Positions 1 to 6,383 are shown, numbered from the stretch's first letter. The stretch is 12,558 bases of DNA from Clostridiales bacterium (GCA_012511425.1 JAAZGC010000037.1:1-12558); one strand, 5' to 3'. Made by a program: numbers and translations. Notes: generated from the letters alone by a model not told the origin.

Positions 1-1
1 C

Positions 2-403
2 AACTTCGGCGCATTTTCGGTGCAGTCGGCTGATCTTGCAAAAAACCTTTACGGATGTGAAAGCGTTCTGTTATTTGCTGCGACTGTCGGAGTCGGAATT
101 GACCGGCTTATTTCTAAATACAGCAGGATTTCCCCGGCAAGGTCGGTAATAATTGATGCTTTAGGGGCAGAGCGCATAGAAGCGCTGTGCGATGCACTCT
201 GCGAAGATTTTGCACTTGAGAATAAGGCGAAATTAAAACCGCGGTTCAGTCCGGGTTACGACGATCTGCCGCTTGAGGCGCAGAAGGATGTTTTTGCGGT
301 GCTTGACTGTCCGCGGAAAATCGGGCTCAGCCTTAACGACAGCCTGCTTATGTCCCCGACAAAATCCGTTACGGCTTTTGCCGGTATTGTAAGAGAAGTT
401 TAA
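2..403 (+). CDS. MetH reactivation (AdoMet-binding) domain protein, 3' part
   Basis: This is the C-terminal 133 residues of a gene whose start lies before the window; the frame is open from base 2 to a TAA. It resembles the activation domain of B12-dependent methionine synthase, which binds S-adenosylmethionine and helps re-methylate cob(II)alamin after accidental oxidation. The visible signature is RFSPGYDDLPL, matching the AdoMet-binding RxxPGY motif, followed by a conserved tail (GLSLNDSLLMSPTKSVTAF) typical of the end of this fold. In E. coli this domain is fused to the C-terminus of MetH. Here it is a separate gene 98 bases before the metH start at 502, on the same strand, as in many Firmicutes. 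It presumably works in trans on the MetH encoded next. Low risk of another identity. Confidence 0.88.
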   Translation, partial: NFGAFSVQSADLAKNLYGCESVLLFAATVGVGIDRLISKYSRISPARSVIIDALGAERIEALCDALCEDFALENKAKLKPRFSPGYDDLPLEAQKDVFAVLDCPRKIGLSLNDSLLMSPTKSVTAFAGIVREV

Positions 404-423
404 ATTAAACGGTAAATTTGTTT

Positions 424-452
424 TTGCGGACGATGTTTCGCAATTTTATATA
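424..452 (+). promoter_or_regulatory. Candidate sigma-A promoter for metH
   Basis: TTGCGG (424-429), a 17-base spacer and TATATA (447-452) stand just after the stop of the reactivation gene. The predicted transcript would begin at about 459, at the foot of a perfect 8-bp hairpin. The -35 box is imperfect, and co-transcription with the upstream gene is equally possible. Confidence 0.3.
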
Positions 453-457
453 CTTAA

Positions 458-478
458 AAACGCAAGCGGATTGCGTTT
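458..478 (+). repeat. Perfect hairpin just before the metH ribosome binding site
   Basis: AAACGCAA (458-465) and TTGCGTTT (471-478) are exact inverted repeats with a 5-base loop. The hairpin ends 6 bases before the AAAGGA ribosome binding site of metH. No U-run follows, so it is not an ordinary terminator. It could stabilise the 5' end of the mRNA or be a protein binding site. No known cobalamin or SAM riboswitch features were recognised in the short interval. Confidence 0.5.
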
Positions 479-484
479 GGGTTG

Positions 485-490
485 AAAGGA
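485..490 (+). promoter_or_regulatory. Ribosome binding site that fixes a TTG start for metH
   Basis: AAAGGA lies 11 bases before TTG at 502. That start begins TFSEFLKNNNICLDGGMGT, which lines up with the usual N-terminus of the homocysteine-binding domain. The more upstream in-frame ATG at 433 would add an unusual leader that runs through the 458-478 hairpin. Confidence 0.6.
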
Positions 491-501
491 ATGAAATCGA
501 T

Positions 502-2907
502 TTGACTTTTTCAGAGTTTCTTAAAAACAACAATATCTGCCTTGACGGCGGGATGGGTACAGATTTACAGAGACTGGGATTAAAACCAGGAGAAAACCCG
601 GAAAAATGGAATATAACCCATCCCGAAATTATTATAGATATACATCGGCAGTATTTTGAAGCCGGGAGCAATGTAGTCTGCGCAAACACATTTGGGGCGA
701 ATTTATTTAAATTTGACGCGGAAGAACTCGACGCCGTTATAAAAGCCGCACTTGAAAACGCAAAGGCGGCGAGAAATTCATGCGGTTCATGCGAGAATAA
801 GTTTATCGCTCTTGATATAGGTCCTACCGGCAAGATGTTAAAGCCGCTCGGAGACCTTGATTTTGAGGATGCGGTTGCGGTTTTTGCCGAGACGGTAAAA
901 CTCGGCGTTAAATACGGCGCCGACCTTGTATACATCGAAACCATGAACGATGCTTATGAGACTAAAGCTGCGCTGCTTGCCGCGAAGGAAAACTGCGATC
1001 TGCCGGTTATCGTCACAAATGCTTACGGCGACGACGGAAAGCTGATGACCGGCGCCTCCCCGGCTGCGATGGCAGCTTTGCTTGAGGGGATGGGTGCGGA
1101 CGCAATCGGCGCCAACTGTTCTTTCGGACCTAAAAAGCTGACGGGCGTAGTCGAGGAGCTGCTTGAATATTCATCGGTTCCCGTGGTTTTCAAACCAAAC
1201 GCAGGACTTCCGAAATTGATTGACAGCAAAACAGTTTTTGATGTGGGAGCGGAGGAATTCGCCGAAGATGTCGCGGCGCTTGTCAAAAAAGGTGTCCGCG
1301 TTTTCGGCGGCTGCTGCGGCACAACGCCGGAATACATAAAGGCGCTTATTTCAAAAACCGACGGGCTTGCGCCTGTGCCGGTGACCGATAAAAATCTGAC
1401 GGTTGTTTCATCGTATACCCATGCAGTTGCTTTCGGCGGCGCGCCGGTGCTTATCGGGGAACGGATAAATCCTACCGGCAAAAAGCTTTTCAAGCAGGCG
1501 CTTTTGAACAATGACATGGACTACATTTTGGCAGAAGGGATAAAGCAGCAGGAAAAAGGGGTGCATATACTCGACGTCAACGTAGGAATGCCAGGGATCG
1601 ACGAAGTGAAGATGCTTGAAAACACCGTTCTGGAGCTGCAATCGGTTTGCGATTTGCCGCTGCAGACAGACACCTCAAATATAAATGCGATGGAGGCGGC
1701 GCTTCGCAGATACAACGGCAAAGCGATGATAAACTCCGTCAACGGCAAGGAAGAAAGCATTAAAGCAGTCTTTCCGCTTATGAAGAAATACGGCGGCGTT
1801 GCGGTCGCGCTTACACTTGATGATAACGGCATACCCGACACTGTTTCCGGTCGCGTTGATATCGCAAAAAAGATACTCATAGCTGCCGAAAGTTACGGGA
1901 TAAGCAAAAAAGATATTATTTTCGACACTCTTGCGATGACGATAAGCGCGGACAGTTCCGCCGCGACGGTAACGCTTGAAGCGCTTGAAAGGATCAGAAA
2001 AGAACTCGGCTGCCACACCTCTTTGGGTATTTCCAACGTTTCCTTCGGGCTGCCGAATCGGGATGCGGTGAACAGCACCTTCTTTGCGCTCGCTTTATCA
2101 AAAGGGCTGAGTGCGGCAATCATGAACCCCTATTCCGCCGATATGATGAAGGTTTATTACAGTTACAATGCGCTTGCAGGGCTTGACGAAAACTGCGGGG
2201 AATACATTGCCGCGGCCGAATCTTTTACCGTTGCAGCCGAACCCGTCGCTGTTAAAAAATCAGCTGCCGAACCGGAAATTGCTTCCAACCTTCAACAATC
2301 AATTATCAAGGGTTTTAAAGACAAAGCAGCGGAATACACCGGGGAGCTTCTTAAGAGCATACCTTACCTGGATATTGTCAACAATGAGATAATCCCGGCG
2401 CTTGATAAAGTCGGTATCGGGTTTGAAAACAAAACGCTTTATCTGCCGCAGCTTTTGATGAGCGCGGAGGCGGCAAAAAGCGCGTTTGAAAAAATAAAGG
2501 AATTTACGACCGTTTCCGGCAGCGCGCCCGCCGCAAAAGGCTGCGTTGTTATCGCTACCGTAAAGGGCGACATACACGATATCGGGAAAAACATAGTAAA
2601 ACTGTTGCTCTCCAATTACGGATTTAATGTCATCGACCTCGGCAAAGACGTTCCCTGCCGGGCGGTAGTCGACGTGGTTATAGAACACAACGCCCATCTC
2701 GCCGGACTTTCGGCGCTGATGACCACGACCGTTCCCGCAATGGAGGAAACGATAAAGCTGCTTCGCAAAGAAGCTCCCTTTTGCAAAGTCGTTGTCGGCG
2801 GGGCGGTGCTGACATATGATTATGCGATGAAAATCGGCGCAGACAAATATGCGAAGGACGCGATGGAAACGGTGAGATATGCCGAGGAAGTTATAGGAAA
2901 TCAATAG
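502..2907 (+). CDS. metH: B12-dependent methionine synthase, catalytic protein without activation domain
   Basis: Transfers a methyl group from 5-methyltetrahydrofolate to homocysteine through enzyme-bound cobalamin, giving methionine in the cytoplasm. From the TTG start the product is 801 residues. An N-terminal homocysteine methyltransferase barrel (about 1-290) has the zinc ligands Cys206 (GANCSFG) and Cys271/Cys272 (GGCCGTT). A pterin-binding barrel (about 313-560) opens with GERINPTGKK. A cobalamin cap and Rossmann domain (about 590-801) has GDIHDIGKNI at about 689-698, where His692 is the lower axial cobalt ligand. E. coli MetH is about 1,220 residues; the difference is the activation domain, encoded just upstream as its own gene. 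The start at 502 is preferred because it has a ribosome binding site and fits the family N-terminus; 418 and 433 are upstream alternatives. A hairpin follows the TAG stop. Function is secure; the start is less so. Confidence 0.95.
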   Translation: MTFSEFLKNNNICLDGGMGTDLQRLGLKPGENPEKWNITHPEIIIDIHRQYFEAGSNVVCANTFGANLFKFDAEELDAVIKAALENAKAARNSCGSCENKFIALDIGPTGKMLKPLGDLDFEDAVAVFAETVKLGVKYGADLVYIETMNDAYETKAALLAAKENCDLPVIVTNAYGDDGKLMTGASPAAMAALLEGMGADAIGANCSFGPKKLTGVVEELLEYSSVPVVFKPNAGLPKLIDSKTVFDVGAEEFAEDVAALVKKGVRVFGGCCGTTPEYIKALISKTDGLAPVPVTDKNLTVVSSYTHAVAFGGAPVLIGERINPTGKKLFKQALLNNDMDYILAEGIKQQEKGVHILDVNVGMPGIDEVKMLENTVLELQSVCDLPLQTDTSNINAMEAALRRYNGKAMINSVNGKEESIKAVFPLMKKYGGVAVALTLDDNGIPDTVSGRVDIAKKILIAAESYGISKKDIIFDTLAMTISADSSAATVTLEALERIRKELGCHTSLGISNVSFGLPNRDAVNSTFFALALSKGLSAAIMNPYSADMMKVYYSYNALAGLDENCGEYIAAAESFTVAAEPVAVKKSAAEPEIASNLQQSIIKGFKDKAAEYTGELLKSIPYLDIVNNEIIPALDKVGIGFENKTLYLPQLLMSAEAAKSAFEKIKEFTTVSGSAPAAKGCVVIATVKGDIHDIGKNIVKLLLSNYGFNVIDLGKDVPCRAVVDVVIEHNAHLAGLSALMTTTVPAMEETIKLLRKEAPFCKVVVGGAVLTYDYAMKIGADKYAKDAMETVRYAEEVIGNQ

Positions 2908-2908
2908 C

Positions 2909-2949
2909 AAATAAATCACCGAGCCCGATATGGACTTGGTGATTTGTTT
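2909..2949 (+). terminator. Terminator-like hairpin after metH
   Basis: The arms 2909-2923 and 2935-2949 can pair over about 15 bp, including AAATCACCGAG with CTTGGTGATTT and two G-U pairs. The loop is 11 bases. The U-rich part (TTTGTTT) lies inside the 3' arm rather than after it, so termination may be partial. It directly follows the metH stop. Confidence 0.5.
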
Positions 2950-2959
2950 CGGGAAACAA
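2944..2959 (+). promoter_or_regulatory. Dyad TTGTTTCGGGAAACAA upstream of the NADAR-like pseudogene
   Basis: A perfect 7+2+7 palindrome sits 11 bases before TATAAT (2971-2976), the probable -10 box of the following broken gene. It covers the place where a -35 box should be, and no good -35 match is seen there. This suggests an operator of an autoregulated unit, but the palindrome also overlaps the end of the metH terminator hairpin. Confidence 0.3.
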
Positions 2960-2995
2960 TTAAGATATCATATAATAACGAAAGAGGTATATAAA

Positions 2996-3637
2996 ACGGC
3001 GACGAGACCTGTTTTTATGGCAAGCGGCAAACCGCCTTATCGCATCGCATGGAGCGCGGAGTTCGTTTACAACGCCGGATTTGCCGCGTCTCAGAAGCAG
3101 AAAAACATCACTGCGATACACAATGCTTTTAAAAGCCGGTTTCCGGACAAAAAGGTGCTTGAGATTTCAAGCAAGTCAATGCAGGATGGCGGGGTTGAGT
3201 TAAGCGCGTTTTATCTGCTCAAATTTGTTCCCTCTCTCGGGAAGTCAGTTCCGGTTGAGAATGTATTCCAGGCCGGGAAAGTGTTCGTAAACGGCGGACC
3301 TTTCACAGATCTGCTCCATGTATCGCCGAAGGAAGCCAAGCGTGACGAACGGCTTCGCAGCAGCGGTCGGCTTATATCATTCTGATTTGAGGGGCAGGAT
3401 TTCCCGCTTTTGCCGCAGACGGCTTTTTATGATTATCTTTATTTAAACGCATTGCTTGAAAACGAGAAACTCGCAAAAATCGCGCTTGAGTATGACGCCT
3501 TCACCGATGTGGAATTTAATCCGGATAAGAGCATCAATTGCCAGGCGAAAGCGGCTGCGACGTTTGTATCGCTGAGCAGGATGGGGTTGGTTGAGAGGGT
3601 GAAGGAAGTCGGGGAGTTTATTGATTTGATTAGGTAA
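2996..3637 (+). pseudogene. NADAR-like / DUF6977-like protein, start lost and internal stop
   Basis: One reading frame runs for 213 codons but is cut by TGA at 3383-3385 (codon 130); on either side the protein stays in the same frame and family. Recognisable stretches are TRPVF near the N-terminus, SQKQKNITAIHNAF, KKVLEISSKS, VELSAFYLL, VFQAGKVFVNGGPFTDLL and, after the stop, FYDYLYLNALLEN, AFTDVEFNPDKSINCQAKAA. I recall this pattern from proteins near DarT-type DNA ADP-ribosyltransferases, and the FQxxK segment resembles NADAR glycohydrolases; this is recall, not a search. AAAGAGG (2981-2987) stands 8 bases before ACG at 2996, where ATG would be expected, so the start also looks mutated. The first in-frame ATG, 3017, would drop the N-terminal TRPVF. 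The internal TGA is one transition from CGA. No toxin partner is intact nearby. Probably inactive. Confidence 0.65.
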
Positions 3638-3639
3638 AG

Positions 3640-3684
3640 CAAATTCATTATTTACGATTTAAAATCGTCGATTTAGGGAATTTG
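3640..3684. repeat. Small palindromic element at the junction of two decayed genes
   Basis: CAAATTC (3640-3646) and GAATTTG (3678-3684) form inverted ends. Inside them, ACGATTT (3654-3660) and AAATCGT (3662-3668) form a second perfect dyad around one base. The element starts 3 bases after the stop of the NADAR-like pseudogene. It covers the point where the SUKH-like homology on the other strand ends. It could be a dispersed palindromic repeat or a deletion scar; only one copy is in the window. Confidence 0.4.
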
Positions 3685-3791
3685 ATTTCGTAGATATTTT
3701 CGATTTTCAGCATTTCGGAATCGGTCAGTCCTCATGAAAACTAAATTGCTTCTTGTATCAGTTTTTCAACGATATTAATGTATTCGGACAT
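3648..3791 (-). pseudogene. 5' remnant of a SUKH (SMI1/KNR4-like) gene
   Basis: Read on the minus strand from ATG (3791-3789), one frame gives MSEYINIVEKLIQEAI, a TAG (3743-3741), two codons, a TGA (3737-3735), then GLTDSEMLKIENIYEIKFPK and a final TAA at 3650-3648. The second stretch has the form of the N-terminus of SUKH-superfamily proteins, which start with a short helix followed by LTxxEIxxIEexYxIxFPxxY. Homology stops just after KFPK, and the remaining 100 or more residues expected of the family are missing. A perfect GGAGGA ribosome binding site stands 6 bases before the ATG, so this was once expressed. SUKH proteins often act as immunity proteins against polymorphic toxins; the toxin is not visible. 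Inactive as it stands. Confidence 0.5.
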
Positions 3792-3797
3792 TGCCGT

Positions 3798-3803
3798 TCC
3801 TCC
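3798..3803 (-). promoter_or_regulatory. Ribosome binding site of the SUKH remnant
   Basis: GGAGGA on the minus strand, 6 bases before ATG at 3791. It marks the true start of a gene that no longer has an intact reading frame. Confidence 0.5.
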
Positions 3804-3978
3804 GATTAATTTCAGTTTATATCCGCGGTTTTGAAATTGATGCAAAACGACGGGCTACACATTCTGCTTTTGATTATTTCTTCCTTAAAGACATCGCCGA
3901 ATTTGTTGTTATTGTTGTTTTGATTTCGATTTCACATATCATTGTATTATTCACGGGGTGGCGTTTACATATACGAGA

Positions 3979-3988
3979 ATCACCTCCC
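3979..3988 (-). promoter_or_regulatory. Perfect Shine-Dalgarno followed by ATG-TAA
   Basis: GGGAGGTGAT on the minus strand is fully complementary to the 16S anti-SD tail. The first ATG downstream (3970-3968) is directly followed by TAA, so the best ribosome site in the scar opens a start-stop. The gene it served is lost, or this is a minimal leader. Confidence 0.45.
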
Positions 3989-4046
3989 GAAGCGGAATTG
4001 CCGGCTGGCATTCGTTTCGTTTATTATAAACAAATACCCATGATTT

Positions 4047-4075
4047 ATTGTAGCATATCTTTCGAGGCAGGTCGA
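4047..4075 (-). promoter_or_regulatory. Minus-strand promoter of the decayed islet
   Basis: On the minus strand TCGACC (4075-4070), a 17-base spacer and TACAAT (4052-4047) with an extended -10 TGC read toward the perfect Shine-Dalgarno at 3979-3988 and the SUKH remnant. It lies back to back with the MaoC promoter. Confidence 0.4.
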
Positions 4076-4146
4076 GCGGTGACGGAAATTTGTCATGAAT
4101 TTGTAATGTCGAACGAAAAACACGGATATTTATTCATTTTTATCCG

Positions 4147-4175
4147 TTGAAATAAACCGGTTTTCGTGATACAAT
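4147..4175 (+). promoter_or_regulatory. Sigma-A promoter of the MaoC-like gene
   Basis: TTGAAA (4147-4152), a 17-base spacer and TACAAT (4170-4175) predict a start near 4182 and a leader of about 40 bases before the ATG at 4223. Confidence 0.65.
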
Positions 4176-4222
4176 GTGATGCGAAGTTATGAAAATATAA
4201 AACGCAAAAAAATGGTGAACTA

Positions 4223-4648
4223 ATGTATTTTGATGATTTAGCGCTCGGCATGACGGCAGATATCCCGCCTGCCGTTATCGAAAAAGAAAAAATGATGGAT
4301 TTTGCGCATACATACGATAATATCCCGCTGCATACCGATGAAGAATATGCGAAAGACACACCCTTCGGACAATTAATCGCGCCGGGCGTAATGTCATTTA
4401 TGTCGGTGTGGGTAAAATATCTTGAGGTTGAATTTCTCGGCGATGAACTGATTGCCGGAAAGTCGACCAAGATCGAGTGGATAAAGCCGGTGTTTGCGGA
4501 TGATGTTCTGACGGGCAAGGCAACCATAACCGGGCTTACCAAGCGCAGCGTGAGAAACGGGCTTGTTGAGGTCTCTATCGAGGTTTATAATCAGAACGGC
4601 GAGCTTGTTATAACAAATGTTACCGAAGCGGTTGTTAAGTGCAGGTAA
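4223..4648 (+). CDS. MaoC-like hot-dog-fold dehydratase/hydratase
   Basis: A 141-residue single-domain protein of the MaoC/(R)-enoyl-CoA hydratase group, which in known members adds or removes water at 2-enoyl-thioesters in the cytoplasm. The hydratase-2-like motif is YDNIPLHTDEEYAKDTPFG: Asp32 and His37 have the usual catalytic spacing of five, followed by a conserved FG and IAPG. The Asn normally two residues after the Asp is Ile34, and the usual IAHG is IAPG, so hydratase activity is not assured. Length is normal for the single hot-dog form. The ribosome binding site is weak (GGTGA, 4 bases before the ATG). It is a lone gene with its own promoter and terminator, and no fatty-acid or acyl-CoA genes are adjacent, so the substrate cannot be inferred. 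Confidence 0.85.
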   Translation: MYFDDLALGMTADIPPAVIEKEKMMDFAHTYDNIPLHTDEEYAKDTPFGQLIAPGVMSFMSVWVKYLEVEFLGDELIAGKSTKIEWIKPVFADDVLTGKATITGLTKRSVRNGLVEVSIEVYNQNGELVITNVTEAVVKCR

Positions 4649-4697
4649 GCAAAGGAATATTTAACTGCACATTATCGATATCTCATACAGTTTTTAT

Positions 4698-4743
4698 AAA
4701 AAAGAGCCACAGCAAATTCAAGTTTTGCTGCAGCTCTTTTTTT
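4698..4743. terminator. Bidirectional terminator between convergent genes
   Basis: AAAAAAGAGC with an inner CAGCAAA (4698-4716) pairs with TTTGCTG and GCTCTTTTTT (4724-4743), leaving a two-base internal mismatch. An A-run on one side and a T-run on the other allow it to end transcripts from both the MaoC gene (+) and the SLH gene (-), whose stops are 49 and 38 bases away. Confidence 0.85.
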
Positions 4744-4781
4744 AGCGGAAACGGAGAAACCCGAATCCGTAATCGATAGTC

Positions 4782-6114
4782 TTATTTCGCCAATATCCGG
4801 TAAAGAAACGTCACGACATCGGCTCTGGGGCAGTTTTCCCCGGTGATAAACTCCTTGCCTATCCCGGTCAGGAGTCCCCGATTGACAGCCCAATTTACAG
4901 CGTCCTCGTACCAAACCTGTGAATCAGTATTGCCCGGCTTGCCCATTGTGCGCCAGAGGAAGGTAATGATATGGGCATTGGTGCAGCTGTCATCGGGAGA
5001 GAAGGCATCGGCGCCGGTGCCGGAAGCAATGCCCTGCTCCACCGCCCACAATACAGGCTTATAAAAATAGTCGGCGGCATTCACGTCCGTGAACGGGTTA
5101 TAAGCGCCGATCGGCTCCGGATTACCCATTGCCCGCCATAAGAAAGTTACAACCTGACCACGGGTACAGGCGGAGTCGGGAGAAAACGTCGATGCGCTTG
5201 TGCCGGCGGTCACTCCGTTATCAACCGACCACAAAACTGCGTTGTAATAGTATGCACTGCTGTCAATGTCGGTGAAAGTCACAGCTGTGTCAAGATAGCC
5301 TTCGGTAAAGGCAATGGTGCCGGAGGTATCTTTATTCAGTGTGTAGGTATATGTCTTTGAGTATCCGAAGCCGTCGCCGAGAACAATCTCCAGCTTATGG
5401 CGGCCGGCGGACAGCTCATCGGCGTTTATTCTGCAGTGGTTTGGAGAACCGGATGTTGAGGCGATCTGACTGCCGTTAAGCTTATACTCGGCGCTTATAT
5501 CCATCCGATTATATGTGCGGCCGGCGGCTCCCAGCAGAAGATCACCGCTGACCGTCTCGGAAAAGGTATCGAGCGGAACCCAGGTGCCTGCAGCGGAATT
5601 GCCGTATTTAATCAGAGCGGGGTTTGCTGATATTGCGGCGTCGGCGGCTGTAAAGACGCTGCCGGAAAGGGTGTAGTCGCCTTCGGGAACCGCTTTATCA
5701 AAACAGACTATGGCTTTCACTTCCGGGAAGACCATTGTGAGAGTTGAGAACTCCTTTGCAATCAGATAATCAAACTCGGCGGCTGTGTTCCCTTCCAGCT
5801 CGACATAAAAAGAACAGATGCCGGCGGAGCCAAAACTTCCCTCCGCATTGGTGCCGTAGTATGTGCCGGAAGGCGGCGCATACTTTGAGCCGTAACTGTT
5901 GACCGGCGATATCGCCGTCCATTGGCTTATCGGAGTAAAATTTTATAACATTATCGCCTGCCGAAATAAGTGCGTCCTCGTTGCCGCTGTCAAGAGCTTC
6001 CGTGTAGGCTGACCACAAGGGCCACCAGCCGTAAGGCAGCGCCATGACGGAGACAGGCAGGGCGGCGAGCAGAAATATCGCGGTAAGGATAAGAGCCGCT
6101 GGTCGGTTATTCAT
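4782..6114 (-). pseudogene. SLH-domain surface protein, frameshifted and probably internally deleted
   Basis: The first frame starts at ATG 6114 with AAGGAGAT 8 bases upstream and gives a clear signal peptide (MNNRPAALILTAIFLLAALP) and the start of a helical domain (WSAYTEALDSGNEDALISAG). The rest lies in the +1-shifted frame, open from about 5940 to the stop at 4782. The frames swap at or after the A4T4 run at 5937-5944; removing one base there joins them. The second frame gives a short piece (VNSYGSKYAPPSGTYYG...FYVELEGNTAAEFDYLIA), an Ig-like part with NPALIKYGNSAAGTWVPLD, and three SLH domains at about 5279-5124, 5093-4944 and 4922-4788, with TFSPDSACTRGQVVTFLWRAMG as the best match. The SLH domains would bind pyruvylated wall polymers. 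From memory, the short middle piece resembles the start, and FPEVKAIVCFD the end, of a GH26-like domain whose centre is missing. A sequencing error could explain the frameshift but not the missing core. Confidence 0.7.
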
Positions 6115-6180
6115 GGGGAGATCTCCTTATGAGTGATATGGTTTCGATTTGATTACTCATTATGACGAGTATAACGGCAA

Positions 6181-6214
6181 AAGTGCCCAGACTATGATAA
6201 TAGAATGAGCACTT
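6181..6214 (-). terminator. Hairpin after tRNA-Ser, probable terminator
   Basis: On the minus strand AAGTGCTCA (6214-6206) pairs with TGGGCACTT (6189-6181) with one G-U, a 16-base loop and TTTT at its end. It starts 12 bases after the tRNA CCA and precedes the SLH gene start. Confidence 0.5.
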
Positions 6215-6226
6215 AAAGCATAATAT

Positions 6227-6315
6227 TGGCGGAAAGGGTGGGATTCGAACCCACGTGGACTTGCGCCCAAACTGATTTCGAGTCAGCCCCGTTATGACCT
6301 CTTCGATACCTTTCC
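6227..6315 (-). tRNA. tRNA-Ser, anticodon CGA
   Basis: The minus strand folds as a class II tRNA. The acceptor GGAAAGG (6315-6309) pairs with CCTTTCC, then discriminator G and an encoded CCA (6229-6227). The anticodon loop is CTCGAAA, with anticodon CGA at 6280-6278 reading UCG. A long variable arm (TGGGC, GCAA loop, GTCCA) is diagnostic of tRNA-Ser, and the T arm is GTGGG TTCGAAT CCCAC. The 89-base length is normal. It has its own promoter and terminator-like hairpin. Confidence 0.96.
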
Positions 6316-6354
6316 GTATTGTCGTCCTGAACTGTACCGTCCGGAACGCATATT

Positions 6355-6383
6355 ATTATACCATAAAATGCCTGAAAAATCAA
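6355..6383 (-). promoter_or_regulatory. Promoter of tRNA-Ser
   Basis: On the minus strand TTGATT (6383-6378), a 17-base spacer and TATAAT (6360-6355) precede the tRNA by 39 bases. This is the only strong promoter found between the aldolase terminator and the tRNA. Confidence 0.75.

Larger units (their letters stand above)
3804..4140. other. AT-rich stretch with no intact gene
   Basis: No convincing protein is seen in either strand. A plus-strand frame from 3791 to 4150 stays open but has no ribosome binding site, starts with TTG inside the SUKH remnant, and gives a composition unlike any family recognised. On the minus strand a promoter (4047-4075) and a perfect Shine-Dalgarno sequence (3979-3988) lead only to a start-stop and to short frames such as a 26-codon GTG frame from 3952 to 3872. 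The base composition is clearly more AT-rich than metH or the MaoC gene on either side, in keeping with decayed or acquired DNA. Confidence 0.5.

Noticed and set aside
418..501. Upstream starts of metH at TTG 418 or ATG 433
   Set aside because: No ribosome site before them, and the added leader crosses a hairpin and matches nothing in the family.
2299..2919. Minus-strand open frame of 206 codons
   Set aside because: Antisense to the cobalamin-binding end of metH, no family features.
3383..3385. TGA read as a sense codon (recoding, selenocysteine or altered code)
   Set aside because: TGA ends other intact genes here (transglycosylase, Gfo/Idh/MocA), Trp is encoded by TGG throughout, and no selenocysteine-type hairpin was seen; the lost start codon favours a dead gene.
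3816..3971. Small minus-strand peptide downstream of the orphan ribosome site (a frame with ICKRHPVNNTMICEIEIK)
   Set aside because: It looks protein-like but is stopped after about 32 codons, its start does not fit the ribosome site, and no family was recognised.
3791..4150. Plus-strand open frame of 119 codons in the scar
   Set aside because: TTG start without a ribosome site, runs antisense through the SUKH remnant start and orphan promoter, and resembles no family.
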